This document shows, piece by piece, positions 30,608 to 39,320 of a DNA stretch of 59,334 nucleotides. The notes under the pieces were generated by a model. It was not told the DNA's origin, searched no databases, and was given only the letters and a program-made list of their open reading frames with translations. Position numbers and translations under genes: made by a program. Positions within the stretch are counted from its first letter, which is position 1, and the number at the start of each line of letters is the position of its first letter. The DNA comes from Nannocystis pusilla (lineage in GTDB: Bacteria > Myxococcota_A > Polyangia > Nannocystales > Nannocystaceae): contig NZ_JAIRAU010000017.1 in assembly GCF_020073745.1 (NCBI RefSeq), positions 1-59,334 on the forward strand, given 5' to 3'.

Positions 30608-31274
30608 CGTCGAGGCCGTCCTCGCCGACGAGCCGGACCGCTACCATCGCCTCCTCGCCGTCATCGGCCTGGCCTCCGTCGGTGAGTTCGCCAAGGCCCT
30701 CGCCCAGCTCTCGACCGCCCGGGAGGACGCCTTCGGCATGCTCGAGGAGGGCCTGCGCCTGTTCATCACCGAGCTGCAGATCACCCACGACGAGCGCGAG
30801 CAGGCGCTCACGGCCCTGCTGCGCGCCAACCAGGACATCGAGCAGAAGCTGGCCCTGATCGAGGCCCAGCGCCACGAGATCCGCCAGCTGTCGTCCCCTG
30901 TCCTCGACCTCTGGGAGGGCGTGCTGGCCGTCCCGATCGTCGGCACCCTCGACCACGCGCGCGCGATCGAGGTCACCGACACCCTGCTGCAGCGCGTGGT
31001 CGCCACGCGCGCGCGCTCGGCCCTCGTCGATCTCACCGGCGTCGCCGACGTCGACGCCGGCACCGCCGACCACCTGCTCAAGCTCGTCGCCGCCGTCAAG
31101 CTCGTCGGCTGCCAGTGCGTCGTCACCGGAGTCAGCCCCGCGGTCGCCGAGACGCTCGCCGCGCTCGACGATGCGCCTCGCGCTCTCCGCTGCCTGCCCA
31201 ACCTCCGCGAGGGCCTGCGTCACTGCCTCACCGCGCGCGCCGCCTCGCGGGCGAGCACCGCAGCCGCCGGCTGA
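30594..31274 (+). CDS. RsbR-like STAS protein
   Basis: 226 residues. A helical N-terminal half (about 20-105) is followed by a STAS domain (about 108-215; VPIVGTLDHARAIEVTDTLLQ, RSALVDLTGVADVDAGTADHLLKLVAAVKLVGCQCVVTGVSP as landmarks). The phosphorylatable Ser/Thr positions of Bacillus RsbR are partly replaced (DVDAGTADH keeps one Thr). RsbR proteins build stressosomes; no RsbS or RsbT kinase is nearby. AGCGGAGG precedes the start. Confidence 0.8.
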   Translation: MSTSDVEAVLADEPDRYHRLLAVIGLASVGEFAKALAQLSTAREDAFGMLEEGLRLFITELQITHDEREQALTALLRANQDIEQKLALIEAQRHEIRQLSSPVLDLWEGVLAVPIVGTLDHARAIEVTDTLLQRVVATRARSALVDLTGVADVDAGTADHLLKLVAAVKLVGCQCVVTGVSPAVAETLAALDDAPRALRCLPNLREGLRHCLTARAASRASTAAAG

Positions 31275-31331
31275 CCCTGCCGCGAACGGCTCGCCCTGCC
31301 GACTCGTGCCATATCCTGAGCCGGAGGGATC

Positions 31332-31715
31332 ATGACGGCCCGGTTCAATCACACGATCATCCACGCCAGGGACAAGCGCGTCTCCGCCGATTTCCTCAGC
31401 CAGCTCCTGGAGCTCCCCGCACCGGCGCCGTTCGGCCCGTTCCTCAGCGTCCAGCTCGGCAACGACGTCGCCCTCGACTTCGTCGACGACGACGGGGAGA
31501 TCGCGAGCCAGCACTACGCATTCCTCGTCAGCGAGGCCGAGTTCGACCGGATCTTCGCGCGAATCGTCGGCCGCGACCTCGCCTACTGGGCCGACCCCGG
31601 CCGGCATCGCCCCCGCGAGATCAACACGCGAGACGGCGGACGCGGCGTCTACTTCGAGGATCCCAGCGGGCACTTCCTCGAGATCCTCACCCGCCCCTAC
31701 GGCAGCGGCGGCTGA
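31332..31715 (+). CDS. VOC-family (glyoxalase/dioxygenase fold) protein
   Basis: 127 residues with the paired beta-alpha-beta-beta-beta pattern: FNHTIIHARDKRVSADFLSQLL at the N-terminus, HYAFLVSEAEFDRIF in the middle and GVYFEDPSGHFLEILTRPYG at the end. The last motif supplies the usual metal-binding Glu, and His8 is another candidate ligand. Substrate unknown. Confidence 0.85.
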   Translation: MTARFNHTIIHARDKRVSADFLSQLLELPAPAPFGPFLSVQLGNDVALDFVDDDGEIASQHYAFLVSEAEFDRIFARIVGRDLAYWADPGRHRPREINTRDGGRGVYFEDPSGHFLEILTRPYGSGG

Positions 31716-32010
31716 CTGGCCTCGCGCGTCGCAGCGGCCTCTGCACCGCGGCGCCTGTCTCGCCCGGCGGCCGACCCGACGCGGCGGCCGGGGCGGGGGC
31801 AGCGCGAACGGCAAGACGACGTTTGTTCACGCCGCGCGGCGACGCCCGAAGTCTCGCGCCGCCGATCCTCGCAAGACCGCGACGTCGTGCGACGGACCTG
31901 TGAACCGCGGCGCTCGGCCACTCGGCGAAGTGAGCTAGCCCGGCGCCGTTGCAGGTGCATCCCCGAGACCGGGGGTTTACAGTCGTGCGCTGCCGATCCG
32001 ACCGAGAATC

Positions 32011-32115
32011 ATGACCGTCCCGACCGAGCTCATCAGCAGCGCTGCTCGCATCGCGCTGCCCGACGCCGACGCGTCGATCGCCTGCGAGGCGGACTTCGCC
32101 GGAGCCGCGGAATGA
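32011..32115 (+). CDS. Possible 34-residue peptide coupled to the hybrid kinase
   Basis: ATG at 32011 to TGA at 32113-32115. The stop overlaps the ATG of the kinase gene as ATGA. The peptide is slightly acidic (…DADASIACEADFAGAAE) with no known motif. The ATGA overlap is typical of translational coupling. It could be a leader peptide or the remains of a longer gene. Ribosome site weak. Confidence 0.35.
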   Translation: MTVPTELISSAARIALPDADASIACEADFAGAAE

Positions 32116-35100
32116 CGGACGGGGACGACCTGCAACCGCGCGACGCTGCGCCGGCGGACGCCGCGGGCCCTGATCTCGCGCGGGCGCAGCTCGAGCGCCA
32201 GCTCGCCGGCGAGCGCGAGCGGCTCATGATCACGCTCGCCAGCATCGGCGACGCCGTCATCAGCACCGACATCGCCGGGCGCATCACCTTCATCAACCCG
32301 GCGGCCGAGGCCCTGACCGGGTGGACCGCGGCCGAGGCCGCCGGCCAGCCGCTCGCCGGCGTCTTCCGCATCGTCGACGAACACACCCGCCGCCCCCTCG
32401 ACCCCGCGCTCCGGGCCGTGCGCGAGGGCACCGTCCTTCACACCCGTTTGATCGCCCGCAACGGCGCCGAGCACCCCATCGACGAGAGCACCGCGCCGCT
32501 CCGCGACGCCGGCGGCCGCACCGTCGGGGCCATCCTCGTGTTCCGCGACGTCACCGAGCGCCGCCGGGCCGACGAGGCGCGGGCCCGCCTCGCCGCGATC
32601 GTCGAGTCCTCGGAGGACGCGATCGTCAGCAAGACCCTCGACGGCGTCATCCGCACCTGGAACGCCGGCGCCGAGCGGCTGTTCGGCTACCTCGCCGGCG
32701 AGGCGATCGGTCGTTCGATCACGATCATCATCCCCCCCGAGCGCCTCGACGAGGAGAAGCGGATCCTCGCCCGGCTGGTCCGCGGCGAGCCGGTCGACTG
32801 GTTCGAGACCGTGCGCGTGGCCCGGGACGGTCGGCGGCTCGACATCTCCCTCACCGTCTCGCCGATCCGCGACGCCGACGGCAACGTCATCGGCGCATCG
32901 AAGATCGCCCGCGACATCACCGCGCACAAGCGGGCCCAGGACGCGCTGCGGGCCAGCGAGGAGCGCCACCGCTTCCTGCTCGAGCTCGAGGCCGCCATCC
33001 GCCCGCTGACCGACCCCGACGAGACCATGGCCGTCGCGGCGCGCCTGCTCGCCGAGCACCTGCGCGTCGATCGCTGCGCCTACGCCGAGGTCGAGGACGA
33101 GTCCGTGTTCGTGATCACCGGCGACTACACGCGCGGCGTCGTCAGCATGGTCGGCCGCTGGCCCGTCGCCGCGTTCGGCCCCGCGTGCGTCCGCGCGATC
33201 CAGGCCAACGAGCCCTACATCCTCGACGACATCGACGCCGAGCCGGGCGCGGCGAACCTCACCGCCTACCGCGCCGCGGAGATCCGGGCCGCGATCTGCG
33301 TCCCGCTGCGCAAGGGCGGCAAATGCACCGCCGTCATGGCCGTCCACCAGCGGGCGCCGCGGAGCTGGACCGCCGACGAAACCTCGCTGCTGCGCACCGT
33401 CGCCGATCGCTGCTGGGAGGCGCTCGAGCGGGCCCGCGCCGCCCGTCAATTGCGCGAGAGCGAGGCCCGCTACCGGGCGATCGTCGACTCGACCCCGGAG
33501 TGCGTCAAGCTGGTCGACCCCGACGGCATCATCCTGCAGATGAACCCCGCCGGCCGGCGGATGATCGAGGCCGACGAGCAGTCGGCCCTCGGCCGTCCGG
33601 TCTACGACGTCATCGCGCCCGAGCACCGCGACGCGTTCCGCAGCTTCCACGAGCGGGTCTGTCGCGGCGAGCCCGGCACGCTCGCGTTCGACTTCGTCGG
33701 GCTCCGCGGCACCCGGCGGCACATGGAATCCACCGCCGTCCCGCTGCGCGCCCCGGACGGCCGCATCGCGCAGCTGGCGATCAGCCGCGACATCACCCAC
33801 AGGACCACCGCCGAGCGGGCGCTCGCCGACAGCCGCGCCCGCCTCGAATTCGCCGTGCGCGTCGCCGGCGTCGGCTTCTGGTACTGTGATTTGCCGTTCG
33901 ACGTGCTCGATTGGGACAACCGCGTCAAGGAGCACTTCTGGCTGCCCCCCGGGGCGCACGTGACGTTCGAGACGTTCTACGAGCGCATGCACCCCGACGA
34001 TCGCGAGCGCACGCGCGCCGCGATCGACGCCTCGATCCGCGATCGCGTGCCCTACAACATCGACTATCGCACCGTCGATCCCGCGACCGGCGCCATCAAG
34101 TGGGTCAGGGCGCTCGGGGGCACCGCCTACGGCCGCGACGGCCGCCCCGTCCGCTTCGACGGCGTGACCGTCGACATCACCGACCGCAAGCTCGACGAGG
34201 AGCGGATCGCCGCTGCGCTGGCGCGCGAGCAGGAGCACGGCCGGCTCGTCCGCGCCGTCGCCGACGCCTCGCTGGCGATTCACTCCGCCGGCGAGCTCGA
34301 GCAGGTCCTGCAGGCCGTGGCCGACGAGGCGCGGCGGATCGTCGGCGCCGCGCACTCCGCCTCGAGCCTTGTCGACGACCACCGCACCTACGCCAGCGGC
34401 GTCCTCCCGCCCGTCGGCGCCGCCGCGGCCCTCGTGTGTCGCACCAACCGGCCGCTGCGGCTCGCCGGCGCCGCCCTCGCCGCCTCTGCCGATCCCGACG
34501 CCCCCGGCCAGCGGCTGCCGCGGGGCTGGCTGGCCGCGCCGTTCATCGACCGCGACGGCAAGAACCTCGGCCTCGTCCAGCTGTGGGACAAGCAGGGCGG
34601 CGAGTTCAGCGAGAGCGACGAGGTCGTGCTCGCCCAGCTCGCGCACATCACCTCGGTGGCGCTCGAGAACGCCCGGTTGAACGCCGCCCTGCGCGAGCAG
34701 GACCGGCGCAAGGACGAGTTCTTGGCCCTGCTCGCCCACGAGCTGCGCAACCCGCTCGCCCCGCTGCGCAACGGCATCGAAGTGCTGCGCCTGGCCGACG
34801 ACTCCGCCGTGCAGGAGCGCGCCCGCGACGTCATGGATCGTCAGCTCGGGCACATGGTGCGGCTGATCGACGACCTCCTGGACGTCTCGCGCATCAACCG
34901 CAACAAGATGGAGCTGCGGCGGTCCCGGATCGCGCTCGCCGACGTGCTGAGCAACGCCGTCGAGACCGCCCGGCCGCTCATCGACGCCGCGCGGCACACC
35001 CTCGAGATCGTGCTGCCGCCCCGGCCGGTCATCCTCGACGCCGACCTCACCCGCCTCGCCCAGGTGTTCAGCAACCTCCTCACCAACAGCGCCAAGTACA

Positions 35101-35819
35101 CCCGGCCCGGCGGGCACATCCGGCTCGCCGCCGAGCTCCACGGCGGCAGCGTCAGCGTCTCCGTCCGCGACGACGGCCTCGGCATCCCGCCCGAGTCCCT
35201 CTCGACCATCTTCGACATGTTCTCGCAGATCGACCGCTCGCTCGAGCGCAGCGGCGGCGGCCTCGGGATCGGCCTCGCGCTCGTCAAGGGTCTCGTCGAG
35301 ATGCACGGCGGCACCGTCGTGGCCGAGAGCGCGGGCCTCGGCCAGGGCAGCACCTTCACCGTGCGGCTGCCGGTGGCCGAGCTGAGGCCCGAGCAGCCGG
35401 GCGCGGGGCGCCTCGGCCCGCGGGCGCCGGGCGCCGGGCGCCGCGTCCTCGTCGTCGACGACAACGAGGACTCCACCACGACCATGGCGATCATGCTGAG
35501 GCTTCTCGGCCACGACGTCCGCACCGCCCGCGACGGCCTCGACGCGGTCGCCGAGGCCGAGGCCTTCCGGCCCGACGTCATCCTCATGGACATGGGCATG
35601 CCGCGCCTGAACGGCTACGACGCCACCCGCCGGATCCGCGCCCAGCCGTGGGGCGGCGGCATCTTCGTCGTCGCGCTCACCGGTTGGGGCCAGGAGAGCG
35701 ACCGCGCCCGCTCGCGCGACGCCGGGTGCAACCGTCACCTCGTCAAGCCGGTGAGCCTGGCCGTCCTGCAGAAGTTGTTCGCCGAGCTCGCGGACGCAGA
35801 CGCACCCTCGCCGCGCTGA
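32112..35819 (+). CDS. Hybrid histidine kinase with multiple PAS and GAF domains and C-terminal receiver
   Basis: 1235 residues from the ATG at 32112. Approximate order: PAS (40-155; DIAGRITFINPAAEALTGW), PAS (165-275), GAF (290-440), PAS (455-575), PAS (585-710), GAF (730-860), HisKA (H-box LLAHELRNPLAPLRNGIEVL), HATPase (NLLTNSAKYT, DDGLGIPPES, GGGLGIGLALV) and a receiver (1110-1230; VLVVDDNEDS, phospho-Asp in ILMDMGMP, Lys in HLVKP). No membrane segment is evident, so it is a soluble sensor of several inputs. There is no separate response regulator next to it. Confidence 0.93.
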   Translation: MTDGDDLQPRDAAPADAAGPDLARAQLERQLAGERERLMITLASIGDAVISTDIAGRITFINPAAEALTGWTAAEAAGQPLAGVFRIVDEHTRRPLDPALRAVREGTVLHTRLIARNGAEHPIDESTAPLRDAGGRTVGAILVFRDVTERRRADEARARLAAIVESSEDAIVSKTLDGVIRTWNAGAERLFGYLAGEAIGRSITIIIPPERLDEEKRILARLVRGEPVDWFETVRVARDGRRLDISLTVSPIRDADGNVIGASKIARDITAHKRAQDALRASEERHRFLLELEAAIRPLTDPDETMAVAARLLAEHLRVDRCAYAEVEDESVFVITGDYTRGVVSMVGRWPVAAFGPACVRAIQANEPYILDDIDAEPGAANLTAYRAAEIRAAICVPLRKGGKCTAVMAVHQRAPRSWTADETSLLRTVADRCWEALERARAARQLRESEARYRAIVDSTPECVKLVDPDGIILQMNPAGRRMIEADEQSALGRPVYDVIAPEHRDAFRSFHERVCRGEPGTLAFDFVGLRGTRRHMESTAVPLRAPDGRIAQLAISRDITHRTTAERALADSRARLEFAVRVAGVGFWYCDLPFDVLDWDNRVKEHFWLPPGAHVTFETFYERMHPDDRERTRAAIDASIRDRVPYNIDYRTVDPATGAIKWVRALGGTAYGRDGRPVRFDGVTVDITDRKLDEERIAAALAREQEHGRLVRAVADASLAIHSAGELEQVLQAVADEARRIVGAAHSASSLVDDHRTYASGVLPPVGAAAALVCRTNRPLRLAGAALAASADPDAPGQRLPRGWLAAPFIDRDGKNLGLVQLWDKQGGEFSESDEVVLAQLAHITSVALENARLNAALREQDRRKDEFLALLAHELRNPLAPLRNGIEVLRLADDSAVQERARDVMDRQLGHMVRLIDDLLDVSRINRNKMELRRSRIALADVLSNAVETARPLIDAARHTLEIVLPPRPVILDADLTRLAQVFSNLLTNSAKYTRPGGHIRLAAELHGGSVSVSVRDDGLGIPPESLSTIFDMFSQIDRSLERSGGGLGIGLALVKGLVEMHGGTVVAESAGLGQGSTFTVRLPVAELRPEQPGAGRLGPRAPGAGRRVLVVDDNEDSTTTMAIMLRLLGHDVRTARDGLDAVAEAEAFRPDVILMDMGMPRLNGYDATRRIRAQPWGGGIFVVALTGWGQESDRARSRDAGCNRHLVKPVSLAVLQKLFAELADADAPSPR

Positions 35820-35888
35820 ACTCGCCGTCGCGACCCTCGGCCCGCGCCCGCTGCAGCGCCGCGGCGAACTCGTGTAGCGTGCCGCGTC

Positions 35889-38363
35889 ATGCCCTCCGCG
35901 ATCGTCCGGCCCCTCGCGCTCCTCGCCGTCGTCGCTGCGTGCGGCGACGACCCCGGCCGCGCCGGCGTCGGTCCGCCCGCGACCACCAGCTCGACCGGCG
36001 GCACCACCGGCGCTGCCACCGACGATCCGACCACCACTCCCGGCAGCACGACCGACGCCGCCACCACCTCCGACGTCCCCACCGAGCCCACGAGCACCAC
36101 CGGCACCCCGCTCGACGCCTGCGGCGGCTGCGAGGCCGGCGAGCTGTGCGACCCGGCCCAGGGCTGCCTCGATTGTGCCAGTGACGGCCCCTGCCCCGAG
36201 GCCGTCCTCTACGTCGCGCCCGACGGGGCCGGCAGCGGATGCACCTACACCGACCCGTGCTCGCTGCAGGGCGCCCAGGCCGTCGTCCGGATCCTCAACA
36301 CCGTCATGACCGGCGAGATCCGCGTCTACCTGCGCGGCGGCACCTATGCGCTGTCGGCCCCGTGGGTGCTCACCGCCGACGACTCCGGCAGCGGCGGCCA
36401 CGACGTCGTCTGGCGCGCCTTCCCCGGCGAGGCCCCCGTGCTCAGCGGCGGCGTCCCCGTCGGCCCGTGGCGCCTCGTCGACCCGGCGCTGAACATCCAT
36501 CGCGCGGCTGTCCCTGGGGACAGCCGCCACCTGTGGATCGGCGACGACCGGGCCGTGCGCGCCCGCGGCCCCGCGGCCCCCGGCTTCGTCGAGACCCCCA
36601 CCGGCTACACCGCCCCCGACGCCGCCATGGCCGCCTGGGCCGACATCACCGCCGTCGAGGTCGTCGGCCACCGCTTTTGGAAGAGCTTCCGCTGCCCGCT
36701 CGCGGCCGTCGCCGGCACCGCCCTCACCGTCCAGGACCCGTGCTGGACCGACGCCCAGCTGCACAAGGACATGGACGTCGACTTCACCCTCGACCTCCCG
36801 CAGTGGTTCGAGAACGCCCGCGAGCTGCTCGACGAGCCCGGCGAGTTCTACCTCGACCGCGGCGCCCTTGTCGTCGATCACATCCCGCGCGCCGGCGTCG
36901 ACCTCGCCACCGCGCCCGCGATCGTACCTGTCCTCGAGACCCTGCTCCACGGGGCAGGTACGATCGACGCCCCGCTGCGGCACGTCCGCTTCGAGGGCCT
37001 CGGCTTCGCCCACGCCGGCTGGCTGGCCCCGAGCGGCCCGCAGGGCTACGTCGAGTTGCAGGCCGGCATCCGCCTGGTCGGCGGCGGCACCTGGGCCAGC
37101 GAGAAGACCCCCGCCGCCGTCCGCTTCGAGGCCGCCGACCACGTCACGATCGCCGGCTGCAGCTTCACCCACCTCGGCGCCGGCGGCCTCTCGTTCGAGC
37201 TCGGCGCGCGCGACAACCTCGTCGTCGACAACCGCTTCGAGGACATCTCCGCCGGCGCGATCCAGCTCGGGAACGTCACCGAGACCTGGCACCACCACCC
37301 CGACGATCCGGCCACCATCGTCGCCGGCAACACGATCCGCAGCAACTTCGTCACCCGCACCGGCGTCGAGTACCCCAGCACCGTGGCGATCTGGGCCGGC
37401 TACACCGAGGGCGCGCGGATCGAGCACAACGACCTGTTCGACCTGCCCTACACCGGGATCTCGGTCGGCTGGGGCTGGGGCGCCGTCGACGTCGACGGCC
37501 CGACCCCCGCCTCCTCGCTCGACAACCACATCGAGAACAACCGCGTCGGCTATCACATGCGCGTGCTCGAGGACGGCGGCGGGATCTACACCCTCGGCGC
37601 GCAGCAGGGCTCGACCACCTCCGGCAATTACGTGCACAACCAGGGCCACCCGTACGGCGCCCTCTACCTCGACAACGGCACCCAGCATTACACCGTCAGC
37701 GGCAACGTCGTCGAGAAGGTCGACTACTGGCTCCTCTGCACCACCTACGCGACCGACGCCACCAACAACACGATCACCGGCAATTACAGCGAGCTCGACA
37801 ACCCCTTCGTCCAGCCCGACCCGCCGCACCCGTCGAACACGATCGCCGGCAACGTCGTGTTCGGCGCCGTCATGCCGCCCGACGCCCAGGCCATCGTCGC
37901 CGCCGCCGGCCTCTTGCCCGAGCACCGCGCCATGCACCCCGACGAGCTCGCGCGCGGCCTGCCCGCTACCGCCTCGTCGATCTACGACCCCACGCACCCC
38001 GAGTCGCAGGGCAACGACGGCGACGGCCGCACCGGCTGGTCGCCGAAGGGCGCCGACGAGGATCCCTCGCCGTGGTGGCAGGTCGACCTCCAGCAGCCGC
38101 GCGCCCTGTCCGGCGCCGAGGTCGTGATGCGCTGGGAGCTCGACCAGCCCGCCACCCGCGCCGACCTCGAGATCGTCGGCGCCAATCAACCCGACGCCGG
38201 CGACGCCGTCTTGCTCGCGCGCCTCGGCGCCACCCCCCTGCCTCACCGCGCGATCTGGCCGGCCCGCTGGACCGACCGCACACCGTACCGCTACCTCCGC
38301 GTCCGCAAGGCCGGCACCGGCTACATGTACCTCGGCGAGGTCCGCGTGCTCGCGGCCCCGTGA
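35889..38363 (+). CDS. Lipoprotein with right-handed beta-helix and C-terminal discoidin-like domain
   Basis: 824 residues. The lipobox is VVAAC (Cys18), followed by a Thr/Ser linker (about 30-72), a small Cys-rich knot (74-105) and a long parallel beta-helix (about 105-640) with NHIENNRV, NTIRSNFV and NTITGNYS-type turns. The end (about 660-824; QGNDGDGRTGWSPKGADEDPSPWWQVDL) resembles an F5/8-type carbohydrate-binding domain. This build is typical of surface polysaccharide lyases or glycan-binding proteins. The frame contains two palindromes (36504-36527 and 36919-36966). Confidence 0.85.
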   Translation: MPSAIVRPLALLAVVAACGDDPGRAGVGPPATTSSTGGTTGAATDDPTTTPGSTTDAATTSDVPTEPTSTTGTPLDACGGCEAGELCDPAQGCLDCASDGPCPEAVLYVAPDGAGSGCTYTDPCSLQGAQAVVRILNTVMTGEIRVYLRGGTYALSAPWVLTADDSGSGGHDVVWRAFPGEAPVLSGGVPVGPWRLVDPALNIHRAAVPGDSRHLWIGDDRAVRARGPAAPGFVETPTGYTAPDAAMAAWADITAVEVVGHRFWKSFRCPLAAVAGTALTVQDPCWTDAQLHKDMDVDFTLDLPQWFENARELLDEPGEFYLDRGALVVDHIPRAGVDLATAPAIVPVLETLLHGAGTIDAPLRHVRFEGLGFAHAGWLAPSGPQGYVELQAGIRLVGGGTWASEKTPAAVRFEAADHVTIAGCSFTHLGAGGLSFELGARDNLVVDNRFEDISAGAIQLGNVTETWHHHPDDPATIVAGNTIRSNFVTRTGVEYPSTVAIWAGYTEGARIEHNDLFDLPYTGISVGWGWGAVDVDGPTPASSLDNHIENNRVGYHMRVLEDGGGIYTLGAQQGSTTSGNYVHNQGHPYGALYLDNGTQHYTVSGNVVEKVDYWLLCTTYATDATNNTITGNYSELDNPFVQPDPPHPSNTIAGNVVFGAVMPPDAQAIVAAAGLLPEHRAMHPDELARGLPATASSIYDPTHPESQGNDGDGRTGWSPKGADEDPSPWWQVDLQQPRALSGAEVVMRWELDQPATRADLEIVGANQPDAGDAVLLARLGATPLPHRAIWPARWTDRTPYRYLRVRKAGTGYMYLGEVRVLAAP
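36504..36527. repeat. Perfect palindrome inside the beta-helix gene
   Basis: GCGGCTGTCC (36504-36513), loop CTGG, then GGACAGCCGC (36518-36527). The 10-base arms are perfect. It encodes RAAVPGDSR in frame and belongs to the CTGTCC/GGACAG family. Confidence 0.75.
36919..36966. repeat. 12-base inverted repeat inside the beta-helix gene
   Basis: CGATCGTACCTG (36919-36930) and CAGGTACGATCG (36955-36966) are perfect inverted copies separated by 24 bases that include CTGTCC-like and GGGGC arms. Translation reads through. Confidence 0.7.
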
Positions 38364-38373
38364 ACGATTGCAC

Positions 38374-38406
38374 GCATGTCCCTTCGGACCTGCTCCGAAG
38401 GACATC
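38374..38406. terminator. Hairpin between convergent genes
   Basis: ATGTCCCTTCGGA (38376-38388) pairs with TCCGAAGGACAT (38393-38404) with one bulged base. It starts about 10 bases after the beta-helix gene stop and lies before the stop at 38422 (-). Confidence 0.65.
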
Positions 38407-38421
38407 CGGCGCGCGAGCGCG

Positions 38422-38871
38422 TCACGGCGCGCTCAGCACGAGCTCGACCTCCTCGCTGTGATTGCACGTGCCCGTCGCCTGGACCATGCCCTCGGCCTGC
38501 GGCTCCCCCTCGTCCGGGTACACCTTTTTGTCGTCGGAGCCGGCTCCCGAGGGCTCGATCGGGCCGCATTCGCCGCCCGTCGCCGGGTCGATCCAGGCCA
38601 GGATTCGGGTCGTCTGAACCTCCCCGTCGCCGCCGCTCTCGACGGAATATCGGTTCGTCTCGCCGCAGACCACGGCGACGGCGCGATACGTGGGATCGAA
38701 CCCTCCCTCGGGTTCGACGTAGACGTACAGGATCCCCCTCTGCTGCTCGCTATAGGCGGCGACGACCTCCTCGGGGAGCTCGATGTTGATGTGGAGGCTG
38801 TAGCCGCTGTCACAGGCGAACGAGAGCGCGAGCGCGACAGCGTAACGGAGGCGGCGATACGCGTAGGCCAT
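38422..38871 (-). CDS. Small exported protein, probable lipoprotein
   Basis: 149 residues. A short signal (YAVALALSFACDS, Cys20) is followed by a beta-rich body (GILYVYVEPEGGFDPTYRAVAVVCGETNRYSVE as a landmark) and an acidic region. Four further Cys could form disulfides. The lipobox is weak. No family recognised. Confidence 0.6.
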   Translation of the reverse strand: MAYAYRRLRYAVALALSFACDSGYSLHINIELPEEVVAAYSEQQRGILYVYVEPEGGFDPTYRAVAVVCGETNRYSVESGGDGEVQTTRILAWIDPATGGECGPIEPSGAGSDDKKVYPDEGEPQAEGMVQATGTCNHSEEVELVLSAP

Positions 38872-39013
38872 GTGGGCATGGTGGCACGCCGTTCGCCGCC
38901 GCAAGCGCCCCCCGGCTCGCCGCGCGCCGTGATCCGACACGAGGCTCCGTCCCCCCTGCACGCTTGCCCGTCGCTTCGCCTCGTGCGTCGCGCTCGCGGG
39001 CCGTCGACCGGCC

Positions 39014-39289
39014 CACGACGCCGAATGCCTCGAGTGTCACGAGGCCGCACGAGCTCGATCGAGCCGATCTGCCCACGAGGTCGAGGTCTCGCGCCGACGC
39101 ACGGACGTCCTGCGCCTCGATCCCGCCGCCGGCTGGCGACCCGTCGCGCCCCTGCCGACCCCCCGCAACTTCGCCCGCGCCGTCGTGTTCCGCGGCGCCG
39201 TCCACGTCGTCGGCGGCAGCCTGGCCCCGCAGATCAGCCACGCCCCCGCCGGCAGCGCCCTCGTCGAGCGCCTCGCCTGCCGCGAATGA
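39014..39289 (+). pseudogene. Remnant joining a CxxCH motif to a Kelch-like repeat
   Basis: In one frame ending at TGA 39287-39289 the sequence reads HDAECLECHEAA (a heme-binding-type CxxCH) and later WRPVAPLPTPRNFARAVVFRGA followed by VHVVGGS, a typical Kelch blade. The two parts are joined by an Arg/Ser-rich stretch with no domain character. No good start is seen. I read it as the degraded end of one or two exported-protein genes. Confidence 0.4.
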
Positions 39290-39320
39290 CGGCGCTCGCC
39301 GCCGTCACGAATGCCCACAC

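Noticed and set aside
31977..38405. Very long open frame (over 2000 codons) on the minus strand
   Set aside because: It is antisense to the hybrid kinase and beta-helix genes. It is Asp/Gly/Val/Ala-rich without domains, as expected opposite high-GC genes with biased third positions.
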